Source of the DNA: UBA7887 sp964408735
Lineage (GTDB): Bacteria; Pseudomonadota; Alphaproteobacteria; UBA7887
DNA: 33,279 nucleotides
Assembly: GCA_964408735.1 (NCBI GenBank)
Contig: CAYPAX010000051.1
Span: forward strand, 1-33,279
Reading direction: 5' to 3'
In this document: positions 23,830 through 32,748 of the stretch, piece by piece
Layout of the letters: the number at the start of each line of letters is the position of its first letter
Numbering within the stretch: position 1 is the stretch's first letter
The notes under the pieces: model-generated
Database searches by the model: none
The model's input: the letters and a program-made list of their open reading frames with translations, nothing else
What the model was told of the DNA's origin: nothing
Program-made: the position numbers and the translations under genes

Positions 23830-24582
23830 GTGACGGACTCCCCCCGCCTCGTTGCCGAGAACCAGGGCCTCAGCGCTGAGCGTTTGGGCAAGCGCTATCG
23901 CCGGCGCCCGGTCTTGCGCGATGTCAGCCTGAGCGTGCAGCGCGGCGAAGCGGTTGGCCTGTTGGGGCCGAACGGGGCGGGCAAGACCACCTGTTTCTAC
24001 CTCATTACCGGCCTGCTCAGCCCCGATACCGGGCGCATCAGCATCGACGGCCACGAGATCACCGATCTGCCCATGTATCGCCGGGCGCGCCTTGGCATCG
24101 GCTATCTGCCGCAGGAAGCCTCGATCTTCCGTGGCCTCAGCGTCGAGGACAACATCCGCGCCGTGCTCGAAGTGGTGGAACCAGTGCATGAGCGCCGCGA
24201 GACCATGCTCGACGAGCTGCTGGCCGAGTTCTCGATCAGCCATCTCAGGCGCACGCCGGCCTTGGCGCTGTCGGGCGGCGAGCGCCGTCGCGTCGAGATC
24301 GCCCGAGCGCTGGCCTCGCAGCCGAGCTTCATGCTGCTCGACGAGCCTTTGGCCGGCATCGACCCCATCGCAGTGGGCGAGATTCGCGACCTCATCTCGC
24401 ATCTCAAGGACCGCGGTATCGGCGTGCTGATCACCGAGCACAATGTGCGCGAGACCCTCGATATCGTCGACCGCGCCTACATCCTGCACGACGGCTCGGT
24501 GCTGATGGACGGCGAGCCCGACGATATCGTCGTGCACGAAGGCGTGCGCCAGGTCTATCTGGGCGACCGCTTCAGCCTCTAG
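23830..24582 (+). CDS. lptB: LPS export ABC transporter ATPase LptB
   Basis: LptB powers LPS extraction by LptFG. The 250-residue ATPase has Walker A GPNGAGKTT (46-54), the Q-loop in GYLPQEASIF, the signature LSGGE (147-151), Walker B MLLDE (168-172) and the H-loop in VLITEHNVRET. GTG 23830 is the start, with GAGG at 23821-23824. The family-specific segment GYLPQEASIFRGLSVEDNI distinguishes it from other ABC ATPases. The rpoN gene follows after nine bases. Confidence 0.96.
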   Translation: MTDSPRLVAENQGLSAERLGKRYRRRPVLRDVSLSVQRGEAVGLLGPNGAGKTTCFYLITGLLSPDTGRISIDGHEITDLPMYRRARLGIGYLPQEASIFRGLSVEDNIRAVLEVVEPVHERRETMLDELLAEFSISHLRRTPALALSGGERRRVEIARALASQPSFMLLDEPLAGIDPIAVGEIRDLISHLKDRGIGVLITEHNVRETLDIVDRAYILHDGSVLMDGEPDDIVVHEGVRQVYLGDRFSL

Positions 24583-24591
24583 AGCCTGAGA

Positions 24592-26100
24592 ATGGCCGCC
24601 GGACAGCGACTCGAGCAACGGCTGGGCCAAGGCCTGGTCATGACGCCGCAGCTGCAGCAGGCGATCAAGCTGCTGCAATATTCCAATATCGAGCTTTCCG
24701 AGTTCGTCGAGGAGGAACTGGGCAAGAACCCGCTGCTGGAACGCGTCGAGGAAGGCCCCGTGCGCGCCGAGGAATTGATGGCGGATGCGCCCGGCGCAGC
24801 GGACGAGGCCCCCGACGGCGAGGCCGAGCCTGTTGCCGATAGCGCCGCGCTGACAGGCTCGGATACCTTGTCAAGCAACAGCGAGGCGCCGCTCGATGCG
24901 GACTATGGCAATGTCTATGACGGCGAGCAGCCGCTCGGCGGCGGTGCCGAATGGGGCAGCGGCGGGCGGAGGGACTTTGCCGACACTGCGGACTTCGAGG
25001 AATCTCTGAGCCCGCCCCAGAGCCTGCGCGAGCACCTCAACACCCAGCTCGGGCTCGATATTGCCGATCCCGTGGAGCGCATGATTGCCGCCAATCTTGT
25101 CGGTATGGTCGATGATGCGGGCTATCTCGACGGCGATACGGCCGACATTGCCGACAGGCTGGGCTGCCCGCCGGACCAAGTCGAGGCAGTGCTGGCCAAA
25201 GCCCAGCGCTGCGATCCGGCCGGCGTCTTCGCGCGCTCGCTGGCCGAATGCCTGCGCTTGCAGCTGGCGGCGCGCGACCGGCTCGATGCGACCATGGTGG
25301 CGCTACTCGACAATCTCGACCTTCTGGCGGCGCGCGAGCTGTCGCGCCTAGCCGAACTTTGCGGCGTCGACGACGAGGAACTCGTGCTGATGGTCCAAGA
25401 GCTGCGCGAGCTCGATCCCAAACCGGGGCTGGCCTTTGCCGGCGAGACCCCGCAAACCGTCATCGCCGACGTTCTTGTCAGCCGCCGCGCCGACGGCGGC
25501 TGGGCGGTCGAACTCAATGCCGAGACCCTGCCGCGGGTGCTGGTCAACAACCGCTATTATGCCGAGGTCTCGCGCAACGCCCGCGCCAAGGCGGACCGCG
25601 CCTATCTCGGCGAGAACCTGCAATCGGCCAATTGGCTGGTGAAGGCGCTCGACCAGCGCGCCAACACCATCCTCAAGGTGACAGGCGAGATCGTGCGCCA
25701 GCAGGAAGGCTTTTTGCTGCACGGCGTGCGCCATTTGCGGCCCCTGACCCTGCGTGAGGTGGCGGAAGCGGTGGAGATGCACGAAAGCACCGTCAGCCGC
25801 GTCACCAGCCACAAATACATGGCCACCCGCCGCGGCATCTTCGAGCTCAAATATTTCTTCACCTCGGCGATTCCAGGCCGCGCCGGCGCCGACGCGGTAT
25901 CATCGGAGGCGGTGCGCGACCACATTCGCTCCCTGATCGATCAGGAGACCGCCGATGCCGTATTGTCCGACGATAGTCTGGTCACGCTCCTGCGCGGCAG
26001 CGGCATCGACATCGCCCGGCGAACCGTAGCCAAGTATCGGGAATCGATGAAGATTCCCTCCTCGGTGCAACGCCGCCGCCTGAAGCGGGCAAGCATCTAG
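24592..26100 (+). CDS. rpoN: RNA polymerase sigma-54 factor RpoN
   Basis: Sigma-54 directs RNA polymerase to -24/-12 promoters that need enhancer-binding ATPases. The 502-residue protein has the glutamine-rich activator-interacting region (LVMTPQLQQAIKLLQ, residues 15-29) and an acidic linker (about 50-135). A core-binding domain follows, then a helix-turn-helix (TLREVAEAVEMHESTVSRV). The RpoN box ARRTVAKYRE lies at 475-484. Length and order are normal. Its place between lptB and hpf is the widespread proteobacterial arrangement that ties sigma-54 to the nitrogen PTS. Confidence 0.97.
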   Translation: MAAGQRLEQRLGQGLVMTPQLQQAIKLLQYSNIELSEFVEEELGKNPLLERVEEGPVRAEELMADAPGAADEAPDGEAEPVADSAALTGSDTLSSNSEAPLDADYGNVYDGEQPLGGGAEWGSGGRRDFADTADFEESLSPPQSLREHLNTQLGLDIADPVERMIAANLVGMVDDAGYLDGDTADIADRLGCPPDQVEAVLAKAQRCDPAGVFARSLAECLRLQLAARDRLDATMVALLDNLDLLAARELSRLAELCGVDDEELVLMVQELRELDPKPGLAFAGETPQTVIADVLVSRRADGGWAVELNAETLPRVLVNNRYYAEVSRNARAKADRAYLGENLQSANWLVKALDQRANTILKVTGEIVRQQEGFLLHGVRHLRPLTLREVAEAVEMHESTVSRVTSHKYMATRRGIFELKYFFTSAIPGRAGADAVSSEAVRDHIRSLIDQETADAVLSDDSLVTLLRGSGIDIARRTVAKYRESMKIPSSVQRRRLKRASI

Positions 26101-26111
26101 ACGAACGGGCA

Positions 26112-26140
26112 TTGACAGACCCCCGCCGAGAGCACTATTT
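26112..26140 (+). promoter_or_regulatory. Candidate promoter for hpf-ptsN
   Basis: TTGACA at 26112-26117 is a consensus -35 box. After 17 bases comes CTATTT (26135-26140), a moderate -10 box in an AT-richer stretch. It lies between the rpoN stop and the hpf start, leaving a leader of about 65 bases. It could let hpf be expressed apart from rpoN. Confidence 0.45.
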
Positions 26141-26213
26141 TCCGCGCCCTCTGCGAGAAAAAAAGGCACCGAGCGGGCCATCGCAAGCCGATCAATCGGA
26201 AAAAATTGAGCAT

Positions 26214-26792
26214 ATGCAATTATCCGTCAGTGGTAAGCACATGGACGTGGGCGATTCGTTGCGCGCCCATGTGGATGAGCGTTTGTCGTCAGCCGTCGGC
26301 AAATATTTCGATCGCGCCATCGATGCGATGGTGCAGTTCTCAAAGGCCAGGCACTTGTACCGCAGCGACATCTCGGTGCATGCCGGGCGCGGTATTCGCG
26401 TGCAGGCCCATGGCGAGGCCGACGATATCCAGGCTGCCTTCGATGCCGCCGCGGAACGCGTCGAAAAGCGCCTGCGCCGCTATCACCGCCGCCTGACAGA
26501 CCATCACGCCGAGAAGTTCGATATCGAGACGGCGTTCGCTGCGACGCAAACCGTGATCGAGGCCGAGCGCGAGGATGCCGGCGAGCCGGAACAGGGCGCC
26601 GATGGCCCGGTGACCGTGGCCGAGACCACGACGCCCGTGCATACGCTGACGGTCAGTGCCGCGGTGATGCGCCTCGAGCTCGAGGAAGCCCCGGTGCTGA
26701 TGTTCCGCAATAGCGGCCATGGCCGGCTCAACGTCGTCTACCGGCGCACCGACGGCAATATCGGCTGGTTGGACCCCAAGGAGGACAGCTGA
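26214..26792 (+). CDS. hpf: Ribosome hibernation promoting factor, long form
   Basis: HPF binds the decoding region of idle ribosomes; the long form makes 100S dimers through its C-terminal domain. The 192-residue protein has the N-terminal fold (MQLSVSGKHMDVGDSLRAHV to about residue 105, with the basic ERVEKRLRRYHRRL). A variable linker follows (110-135). The C-terminal dimer domain includes EEAPVLMFRNSGHGRLNVVY. ATG 26214 is chosen because it starts the conserved domain; a possible start at 26112 would add 34 unrelated residues. The stop overlaps ptsN by one base. Confidence 0.92.
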   Translation: MQLSVSGKHMDVGDSLRAHVDERLSSAVGKYFDRAIDAMVQFSKARHLYRSDISVHAGRGIRVQAHGEADDIQAAFDAAAERVEKRLRRYHRRLTDHHAEKFDIETAFAATQTVIEAEREDAGEPEQGADGPVTVAETTTPVHTLTVSAAVMRLELEEAPVLMFRNSGHGRLNVVYRRTDGNIGWLDPKEDS

Positions 26793-27259
26793 TGGCCGGC
26801 AAGGCCCTGCTGTCGCCGAAATCCGTGGTCGCCAACCTCAAGGCGACCAGCAAGAAGCAGGCCTTGCAGGAGCTGGCGCGCCACGCAGCCAAGCAGACCG
26901 GGCTCGACGAGCGGCGCATCTTCGATGTGCTGCTGGAGCGCGAACGCCTCGGCAGCACGGGCCTCGGCAACGGCATCGCCATCCCTCATGCCCGCCTGCG
27001 CGAGATCGATTCGCTGTTCGGCCTGTTCGCGCGGCTGGAGCAGCCGGTCGATTTCGAAGCGGTCGATGACGCGCCGGTCGACCTGGTTTTTCTGCTGCTG
27101 GCGCCGGAGTCCGCCGGTGCGGACCATCTCAAGGCCCTCGCCAAGGTCAGCCGCCTGCTGCGCAACAAGCCAAGCTGCGCCAAGCTGCGCGGTGCCGACA
27201 ACGCCGACGCCCTCTACGCCGTCTTGGCCGAGCCCATCGCCAGCCACGACGCCGCCTGA
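26792..27259 (+). CDS. ptsN: Nitrogen PTS EIIA protein PtsN
   Basis: PtsN is the EIIA output protein of the regulatory nitrogen PTS, and its phosphorylation state affects potassium and carbon/nitrogen control. The 155-residue protein has the phosphoacceptor H66 in GNGIAIPHARL and the surrounding family sequence ERERLGSTGLG. It is a single-domain protein without transport components. It overlaps hpf by one base (TGATG) and lies 42 bases before hprK. Confidence 0.94.
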   Translation: MAGKALLSPKSVVANLKATSKKQALQELARHAAKQTGLDERRIFDVLLERERLGSTGLGNGIAIPHARLREIDSLFGLFARLEQPVDFEAVDDAPVDLVFLLLAPESAGADHLKALAKVSRLLRNKPSCAKLRGADNADALYAVLAEPIASHDAA

Positions 27260-27301
27260 GGCGATTGACAGGCGCGACGAAGCGCCGCAGCCTTCCCCCC
27301 C

Positions 27302-27742
27302 ATGACCTGTATTCACGCGAGCTGCGTTGCCATCGGCGGCGCCGGTGTGCTTATCGAGGGTGTGCCAGGCAGCGGCAAGTCCGACCTCGCTCTGCGCCTG
27401 ATCGATACCGGCGCGGTGCTGGTCGCCGACGACCAGGTCTGCCTGGAGCGTCGCGGCGAGGCGCTTTTCGCCAGCGTGCCCGCGCCCTTGGCCGGCCTCA
27501 TCGAGCTGCGCGGCATCGGCATCGTGCGCCTCGCCCATGCCGGCGATATCCCTATCCGCCTGGCGGTCGCCTTGCGCGATGCGGCGGGCGAGCGCCTGCC
27601 CGAGCCGTCGACGCGCGAGCTGCAGGGTATCGCCATCCCGGCCATCGCCATCGCCGCCTTCGAAGCCTCGGCCGCCGCCCGCGTGCGCCTGGCGCTCGGC
27701 ACGGTGGTCGAGGGCGCCTCGCTCGCCGGTGCGCTTTCATGA
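27302..27742 (+). CDS. hprK: HPr kinase/phosphorylase, short alphaproteobacterial form
   Basis: HprK phosphorylates HPr on a serine. The 146-residue product contains only the C-terminal kinase domain: P-loop GVPGSGKS (20-27), the DD pair in LVADDQV (40-46) and the signature ELRGIGIV (68-75). The N-terminal domain of the firmicute enzyme is absent, which is usual in alphaproteobacteria, so this is not a truncation by mutation. The stop overlaps rapZ as ATGA. No HPr gene lies in this window. Confidence 0.9.
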   Translation: MTCIHASCVAIGGAGVLIEGVPGSGKSDLALRLIDTGAVLVADDQVCLERRGEALFASVPAPLAGLIELRGIGIVRLAHAGDIPIRLAVALRDAAGERLPEPSTRELQGIAIPAIAIAAFEASAAARVRLALGTVVEGASLAGALS

Positions 27743-28599
27743 GCGCCGGACGCGTGGTCCTGGTCACCGGGCTGTCGGGCGCCGGCAAGACCACGGCACT
27801 CAAGACCCTTGAGGATCTCGGCTACGAGGTGGTCGACAACCTGCCCCTCGGCATGGTCGCCAATCTGCTGCCGGCGACCACTGCGCTGGCGGTGGGCATC
27901 GACGTGCGCACCCGCGATTTCCGTATCGATTCGCTGTTTGCAGAGCTCGATTCCCTGGCCGCCCACCCCGAGCTCGACACCCGCCTGCTGTTTCTCGATT
28001 GCGACGACGACGTGCTGCGCCGGCGTTTCACCGAGACCCGCCGGCCCCATCCGCTCGCCGATGACCGGCCGGTCAGCGACGGCATCCGCCACGAGCGCAG
28101 CCTGATGTATCCGGTGCGCGCGCGGGCCGACCTGGCGCTCGACACCTCGCGGCTCAGCCAGCCTGAGCTGCGGCGCCTGCTGGTCGGCCATTTCGCGCTC
28201 GACGAGGCGGCCGGGTTGCGCGTTTTCGTCACCTCCTTCGCCTTTCGCCACGGTTTGCCGCGCGAGGCGGACCTGGTCTTCGACGTGCGCTTCCTGCGCA
28301 ACCCCCATTACGTGCCCGATCTCAAGCCTTTGACGGGCCGCGACGCCGGCGTCGCCGATTACGTGGCGGCGGACGATGCCTTCGCGCCGTTCTTCGAGTC
28401 GCTGGTCGCCTGGCTGCTGCCGCTGCTGCCGCGTTACGCCGCCGAGGGCAAGAGCTACCTCACCCTTGCCGTCGGTTGTACGGGTGGCCGGCATCGCTCG
28501 GTTGCGGTTGCGGAGCGCCTGGCCGCGCGGCTCAGCGAAGCCGCCATTGCCGTACAAATCGCCCACCGCGATGTCGACCGGCAGCAGACATCGCACTAA
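27739..28599 (+). CDS. rapZ: RNase adapter protein RapZ (nucleotide-binding)
   Basis: RapZ is a nucleotide-binding protein; in enterobacteria it brings RNase E to the GlmZ small RNA. The 286-residue protein has Walker A GLSGAGKT (11-18), a Walker-B-like LLFLDCDD, RRFTETRRPHPL, and the C-terminal LAVGCTGGRHRSV typical of the family. Whether the RNA-adapter role applies in alphaproteobacteria is uncertain. The start at 27739 overlaps hprK by four bases, so translation is probably coupled. Confidence 0.93.
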   Translation: MSAGRVVLVTGLSGAGKTTALKTLEDLGYEVVDNLPLGMVANLLPATTALAVGIDVRTRDFRIDSLFAELDSLAAHPELDTRLLFLDCDDDVLRRRFTETRRPHPLADDRPVSDGIRHERSLMYPVRARADLALDTSRLSQPELRRLLVGHFALDEAAGLRVFVTSFAFRHGLPREADLVFDVRFLRNPHYVPDLKPLTGRDAGVADYVAADDAFAPFFESLVAWLLPLLPRYAAEGKSYLTLAVGCTGGRHRSVAVAERLAARLSEAAIAVQIAHRDVDRQQTSH

Positions 28600-28638
28600 A
28601 TCGGGTATAACGCCGTGACAGCAAGGAACAGCGTAGCC

Positions 28639-29043
28639 ATGATCGGTATCGTACTCGTCACCCACGGCCGCCTGGCGGAAGAGTTCGTCGCCGCCACCGA
28701 GCACGTGGTGGGTCAGCAGGAGGCCATGCGCAGCATCTGCATCGGCCCCGACGACGACATGGAGCAGCGGCGCACCGAGATCATCGATGCCGTGGCTGCG
28801 GTCGACCAGGGCGACGGCGTGGTGGTGTTGACCGACATGTTCGGCGGCACGCCCTCCAACCTCGCCATCTCGATCATGGACGAAGAGCGCGTCGAGGTGA
28901 TCGCCGGGGTCAACCTGCCGATGCTGATCAAGCTCGCCAGCGTGCGCACCGAGAAGCCCTTGGCGGAAGCGGTCTCCTGCGCCCAGGAGGCGGGGCGCAA
29001 ATACATCAACGTCGCCAGCAGCCTGCTTGCCGACGATAGCTAG
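28639..29043 (+). CDS. PTS EIIA component, mannose/fructose-type (regulatory PTS)
   Basis: The 134-residue protein is an EIIA-Man domain. The phosphoacceptor is H9 in MIGIVLVTHGRLA, and DMFGGTPSN is the conserved second loop. No IIB, IIC or IID components are nearby, so it should act in regulation, not sugar transport. ATG 28639 starts the domain directly, with AAGGA at 28623-28627; a GTG at 28615 would add eight residues. In most related genomes HPr and enzyme I follow; here a SoxYZ fusion gene does. Confidence 0.9.
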   Translation: MIGIVLVTHGRLAEEFVAATEHVVGQQEAMRSICIGPDDDMEQRRTEIIDAVAAVDQGDGVVVLTDMFGGTPSNLAISIMDEERVEVIAGVNLPMLIKLASVRTEKPLAEAVSCAQEAGRKYINVASSLLADDS

Positions 29044-29083
29044 AGCCCGTAGGGTGGGCGCGCCTGACTTGAGGAGTCGTCCG

Positions 29084-29884
29084 ATGCTGAAATCCGTCGC
29101 CTTTGCGCTCGCGCTGGCCCCGGCCATCGCCCTTGCCGATCCGCTGGGAACCGAGGCCTGGCAGGACATTCTCGACCTCGAATTCGAGGGCGCGGAGGTG
29201 GTCTACGACGACAGCATCGAGCTGGTCATCCCCGACAGCGTCGAGGAAGCCTTCAGCGTGCCCGTGGTGCTGGACTTCCGCGACACGCCCTACGACGTGG
29301 CCGAGGTCGCCCTGTTCGTCGAGAACAACCCTTTTCCGCAGGTTGCGCGCATCTTCCCGCAGCAGCCCATCAATGCCATCGGCTTCAATATCCGCCTCGA
29401 GCAATCGACGCCGGTGCGCCTCGCCGCGATGGACCCGGACGGCATCTGGCACGTCGTTCACAGCGAGGTCTATGTGGGCACGCCGGGCGGCTGCCAGGCG
29501 GCGCCGCCGCGCAGCTATCTCGCGCTCGGCGAGATCACCATGCGCCAGTTCGTGCGTCCCGACGGCAACAGCCGACTGAAACTGAAGATCGGCCATCCCA
29601 TGCACACCGGCCTGGTGGTCAATGAGGCGACGGGCAACGTGGTGCCGGCCAATTACATCGACCGCATGACCGTTGGCGGCCAAGGCGGCGAAGTGGCGAA
29701 GATGCTGCTTTGGGCCTCGATCGCCTCCGATCCCGCCTTCATGTTCGACTTGCCGGAGAAGCTGCAGACGGTACGCGTCAGCGCGGCCGACACCGAGGGT
29801 GACGATTTCGCCATCGATGCCCGGCCGACAACGATTCCGCGCGGCTACCGGGACGGCGAACGGCCCAGCCACAATTCGATGTAG
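29084..29884 (+). CDS. Exported SoxYZ-like carrier fusion of the quinoprotein relay type
   Basis: The 266-residue product has a signal peptide (about residues 1-18, cleavage near ALA-DP). A SoxY-like domain carries the swinging-arm cysteine C137 in GTPGGCQ, where sulfur intermediates are held in SoxY. A SoxZ-like domain fills the rest (about 148-260), with VRPDGNSRLKLKIGHPMHTG. The fused arrangement matches the SoxYZ-like carrier tied to PQQ-dependent dehydrogenases. Unlike true SoxY, the cysteine is not C-terminal but lies in the domain junction. GAGGAG at 29071-29076 supports ATG 29084. No sox operon or PQQ enzyme is nearby, but a matching metallohydrolase is at 8803-9741. Confidence 0.85.
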   Translation: MLKSVAFALALAPAIALADPLGTEAWQDILDLEFEGAEVVYDDSIELVIPDSVEEAFSVPVVLDFRDTPYDVAEVALFVENNPFPQVARIFPQQPINAIGFNIRLEQSTPVRLAAMDPDGIWHVVHSEVYVGTPGGCQAAPPRSYLALGEITMRQFVRPDGNSRLKLKIGHPMHTGLVVNEATGNVVPANYIDRMTVGGQGGEVAKMLLWASIASDPAFMFDLPEKLQTVRVSAADTEGDDFAIDARPTTIPRGYRDGERPSHNSM

Positions 29885-29889
29885 CGCCT

Positions 29890-30633
29890 GTGTCGCGCCT
29901 CGAAGGCAGACGCGCGTTCATCACCGGTGCCGCCAAGGGCATCGGCCGCGCGGCGGCACTGCGTTTCGCCGCCGAAGGCGCCCACGTCGCCATTGCCGAT
30001 ATTGATATCGAGGGCGGTGAGGAGACCGCGCGCTTCGCCGGAGGCGGCGCCATCTTCGTCGAGACCGACGTGAGGGAGCCCGACCAGGTTCAGGCCGGCC
30101 TCGACGCGGCGGCAGAGGCCTTCGGCGGGCTCGACATCCTCTACAACAATGCCGGCGGCTCGACGACCGTCGACGGCCCGGTTACCGAGGTGCCCATCGA
30201 CGAGTTCTGGCGCGCCATCGGGCTCGACCTGTTCGGCACCTTCCTGGTCTGCAAGTTCGGCATCCCGAAGCTTGTCGAGGCCGGCGGCGGCGTGGTCATC
30301 AACACCGGCTCCATCGTCGCCTCGCGCGGCCTGCCGGGGCGCGACAGCTATACCGCGGCCAAAGGCGGCGTCACGGCGCTGACCCGTGCCATCGCCGCGC
30401 AATATGCCGGCGACGGCGTGCGCGCCAACGTCATTGCCCCCGGCGCCGTGATGACCGAACGCGTGCGCAAGATGTTCGAGAGCGACGGCAACCTGGAAGC
30501 CGCGCGCAGCCGCCACCTGCTCGGCCTCATCGAGCCCGAGCACATCGCCGCCGCCGCCGCCTACCTTGCCAGCGACGACGCCGCCATGGTGACCGGCCAG
30601 GTGTTGCCGGTGGACAGCGGCTTCACGGTCTAG
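29890..30633 (+). CDS. Short-chain dehydrogenase/reductase
   Basis: The 247-residue protein is a classical SDR. It has the cofactor loop TGAAKGIG (12-19), an aspartate after the second strand (ADID) that favours NAD, NNAG (86-89), and the catalytic S141, Y154 and K158 (SYTAAK). The C terminus GQVLPVDSGFTV is typical of FabG-like enzymes. GTG 29890 begins six bases after the SoxYZ gene, so the two may be co-transcribed. The substrate is unknown. Its last 81 bases, together with about 117 bases of flank, are repeated at 32884-33081 beyond the cyclase gene. Confidence 0.9.
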   Translation: MSRLEGRRAFITGAAKGIGRAAALRFAAEGAHVAIADIDIEGGEETARFAGGGAIFVETDVREPDQVQAGLDAAAEAFGGLDILYNNAGGSTTVDGPVTEVPIDEFWRAIGLDLFGTFLVCKFGIPKLVEAGGGVVINTGSIVASRGLPGRDSYTAAKGGVTALTRAIAAQYAGDGVRANVIAPGAVMTERVRKMFESDGNLEAARSRHLLGLIEPEHIAAAAAYLASDDAAMVTGQVLPVDSGFTV

Positions 30634-30750
30634 GGCCGAGAAGCGAGGCCGGGGCCGCGTCGACTGTGAGTGTTTGTTTGCTCCCGGTGCCTTGCGGACC
30701 AAGCGGAACAAGGCGCACGAGGACCGGCTAAGACCCCTTCCAGACATAGC
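30553..30750. repeat. Direct repeat copy 1, SDR 3' end plus flank
   Basis: This segment matches 32884-33081 nearly base for base over about 180 bases and more loosely after that. It spans the last 81 bases of the SDR gene and the following non-coding flank. Differences include three bases near the start (codons for Tyr versus Trp), a T/C and a one-base indel in the flank, and several substitutions near the right end. The divergence shows that the duplication is not very recent. Confidence 0.85.
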
Positions 30751-30864
30751 GATGGTTTCAGGATCCCCGCCAATGAGCGCCTCCCAAAACTGTCAAGACC
30801 TCCCACCCTTGAGGCTCAAACTGCAAGGTCGTACCATCCTCCCAGCATACGGGATTGCGCGCGC

Positions 30865-32643
30865 ATGGCCGAGGCAAAGCGAAGATTGGCGGCGATCATG
30901 GCGGCGGACGTCGCCGGATATTCCAGCCTGATGGGCGATGACGAGCAAGCTACGCTTGACACGCTCAACAGCTATCGCGATGTCTTCCGCGCCCGCGTCT
31001 CCGATCGCCATGGCCGTATCGTCGATACCGCTGGCGACAGTGTGTTAGCCGTTTTCGACAGTGCTGTCGAAGCAGTCAAAGCTGCTGCATCGGTGCAAAT
31101 GGAAATCGCCGAACGCAATACCGAGCTTGTGGAGGCCCGGCGCATGCGTTTTCGCATCGGCATAAACCTCGGTGACGTCATCGAGCAAGATGATGGCACC
31201 CTCTATGGCGATGGCGTCAACGTCGCGGCACGCTTGGAGGCTCTTGCGGAGCCGGGCAGCATGTGCGTTTCAGGGAAAGTGTTCGAAGAAGTTGACGGCA
31301 AGAGCGAACTCGGATTCGAGGACATCGGCGCACACACGGTTAAGAACATCGTCCGCCCCGTGCGCGCCTACCGGGTCATTGTGGACCAGCAAATTGTGTC
31401 CGTGGCTTCGAGCGAGGCCCCGCCAATTTCCGAGAGGCCATCCATCGCCGTACTGGCGTTCGAAAACCTAAGCGGCGACCCAGAGCAAGAATATTTCGCC
31501 GATGGCATCGCTGAAGACCTGATCACCGAGCTGTCGCGCCTGCGCTGGCTACAAGTCATGGCACGCAATTCGTCATTCTCATACAAGGGCCATTCGCCGG
31601 ATATTCGCGACGTCGGCCGCGATCTCGGCGCTCGCTATGTCGTAGAAGGCAGCGTCCGCAAGGGCGGCGAGCGCATTCGTATCACCGCGCAGTTGATCGG
31701 GACGACCGACGGCAATCATATCTGGGCGCAACGCTATGACCGTGAGATTACGGACATATTTTTGGTACAAGATGAGATCACCGCGACCATAGCAGGTGCG
31801 ATAGAGCCAGAACTTGGTGACGCGGAACGCGACCGAGCGCTGGCCAAACATCCGAGCAACCTTGATGCCTGGGACTGCTATCAACGTGGCCTTTGGCATT
31901 TCTATCGATATCAGACCAACGACAACAATGAAGCGCGTCAGTTATTTCTGCGCGCGACAGAGCTTGATCCGCGTTTCGCACTGGCCCATGCAGGGCTCGC
32001 TTTGACCTATATAATGGCTGGCATGAATGACTTTACGCCTGAAGAACTGGACAAGGATAACGCGATATATTCAGCTCAAAAAGCGATCGAAGCCGACGAA
32101 AAAGACCCCATGGCCCATTACGCAATGGGTAGGGCTTATCAATATGCCGCCAACGTTAGCGCCGCCATCGCCGAACAAGAGATAGCGATCCAGCTAAATC
32201 CTAACTTTGCGCTGGCGCATTATGGTCTCGGCTTTGCTTTGACAGTAAATGGCGAACCCCAACGCTCGCTTGCGTCGCTTGATTTGGCGGAACGCTTGAG
32301 CCCGCGAGACATAAACCAATGGGCGGTGGAAACTGTTCGGGCCGCCGCATTTATTCAACTTGGAGATTTCGACCAAGCTGTGGAGCAGGCGCGTCGGGCA
32401 CTACGCCATCCGACGCCGTCTTTCTGGCCATACGCTATATTGACATCAGCGCTCGGCCATACTGGCGCAAATTCAGAAGCCGCGTCAGCACTCAGCGAAC
32501 TCCTTGCGGTAAAGCCGGATTTTTCCGTGGCGATCGCCGAGCGCGTACTAAAATATCGCCATGACAAAAATTTCGAAGAGATTGCCCAGGGCCTGCGCAA
32601 AGCTGGTCTAGCCATTGGTGATAGAACGACGACCACTGAATAA
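30865..32643 (+). CDS. Class III adenylate/guanylate cyclase with TolB-like and TPR region
   Basis: The 592-residue protein has an N-terminal class III cyclase domain (about 8-170). Metal aspartates are D15 in AADVAGYS and D58 in DTAGDS. YGDGVNVAARLE supplies D116, the transition-state residues N119 and R123. The usual substrate-specifying lysine four residues before D58 is D54 here, as in many of these TPR-type cyclases. A TolB-like region (about 192-320, RPSIAVLAFENLSGDPEQEYF) and TPR-like repeats (about 340-560) follow. No membrane segment is evident. ATG 30865 starts the conserved MAEAKRRLAAIMAADVAGYS without its length limits; the ribosome binding site is weak. Base composition is visibly less GC-rich than in neighbours, and direct repeats flank the gene. 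Confidence 0.9.
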   Translation: MAEAKRRLAAIMAADVAGYSSLMGDDEQATLDTLNSYRDVFRARVSDRHGRIVDTAGDSVLAVFDSAVEAVKAAASVQMEIAERNTELVEARRMRFRIGINLGDVIEQDDGTLYGDGVNVAARLEALAEPGSMCVSGKVFEEVDGKSELGFEDIGAHTVKNIVRPVRAYRVIVDQQIVSVASSEAPPISERPSIAVLAFENLSGDPEQEYFADGIAEDLITELSRLRWLQVMARNSSFSYKGHSPDIRDVGRDLGARYVVEGSVRKGGERIRITAQLIGTTDGNHIWAQRYDREITDIFLVQDEITATIAGAIEPELGDAERDRALAKHPSNLDAWDCYQRGLWHFYRYQTNDNNEARQLFLRATELDPRFALAHAGLALTYIMAGMNDFTPEELDKDNAIYSAQKAIEADEKDPMAHYAMGRAYQYAANVSAAIAEQEIAIQLNPNFALAHYGLGFALTVNGEPQRSLASLDLAERLSPRDINQWAVETVRAAAFIQLGDFDQAVEQARRALRHPTPSFWPYAILTSALGHTGANSEAASALSELLAVKPDFSVAIAERVLKYRHDKNFEEIAQGLRKAGLAIGDRTTTTE

Positions 32644-32711
32644 TTCATATATTACCTTTTATAATGACGGTGCCGGCCATGGCCAAATTTGATGCGGCGG
32701 GCGGCTCCCAT

Positions 32712-32748
32712 CACCTGCATCAAAATGCGGCATGATGCGGTGTTATTT
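32712..32748 (+). terminator. Possible intrinsic terminator downstream of the cyclase
   Basis: CACCTGCATCA (32712-32722) pairs with TGATGCGGTG (32733-32742), leaving one bulged base and a 10-base loop. TTATTT follows immediately. It lies about 70 bases after the cyclase stop. The T-tract is short, so the call is moderate. Confidence 0.45.
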
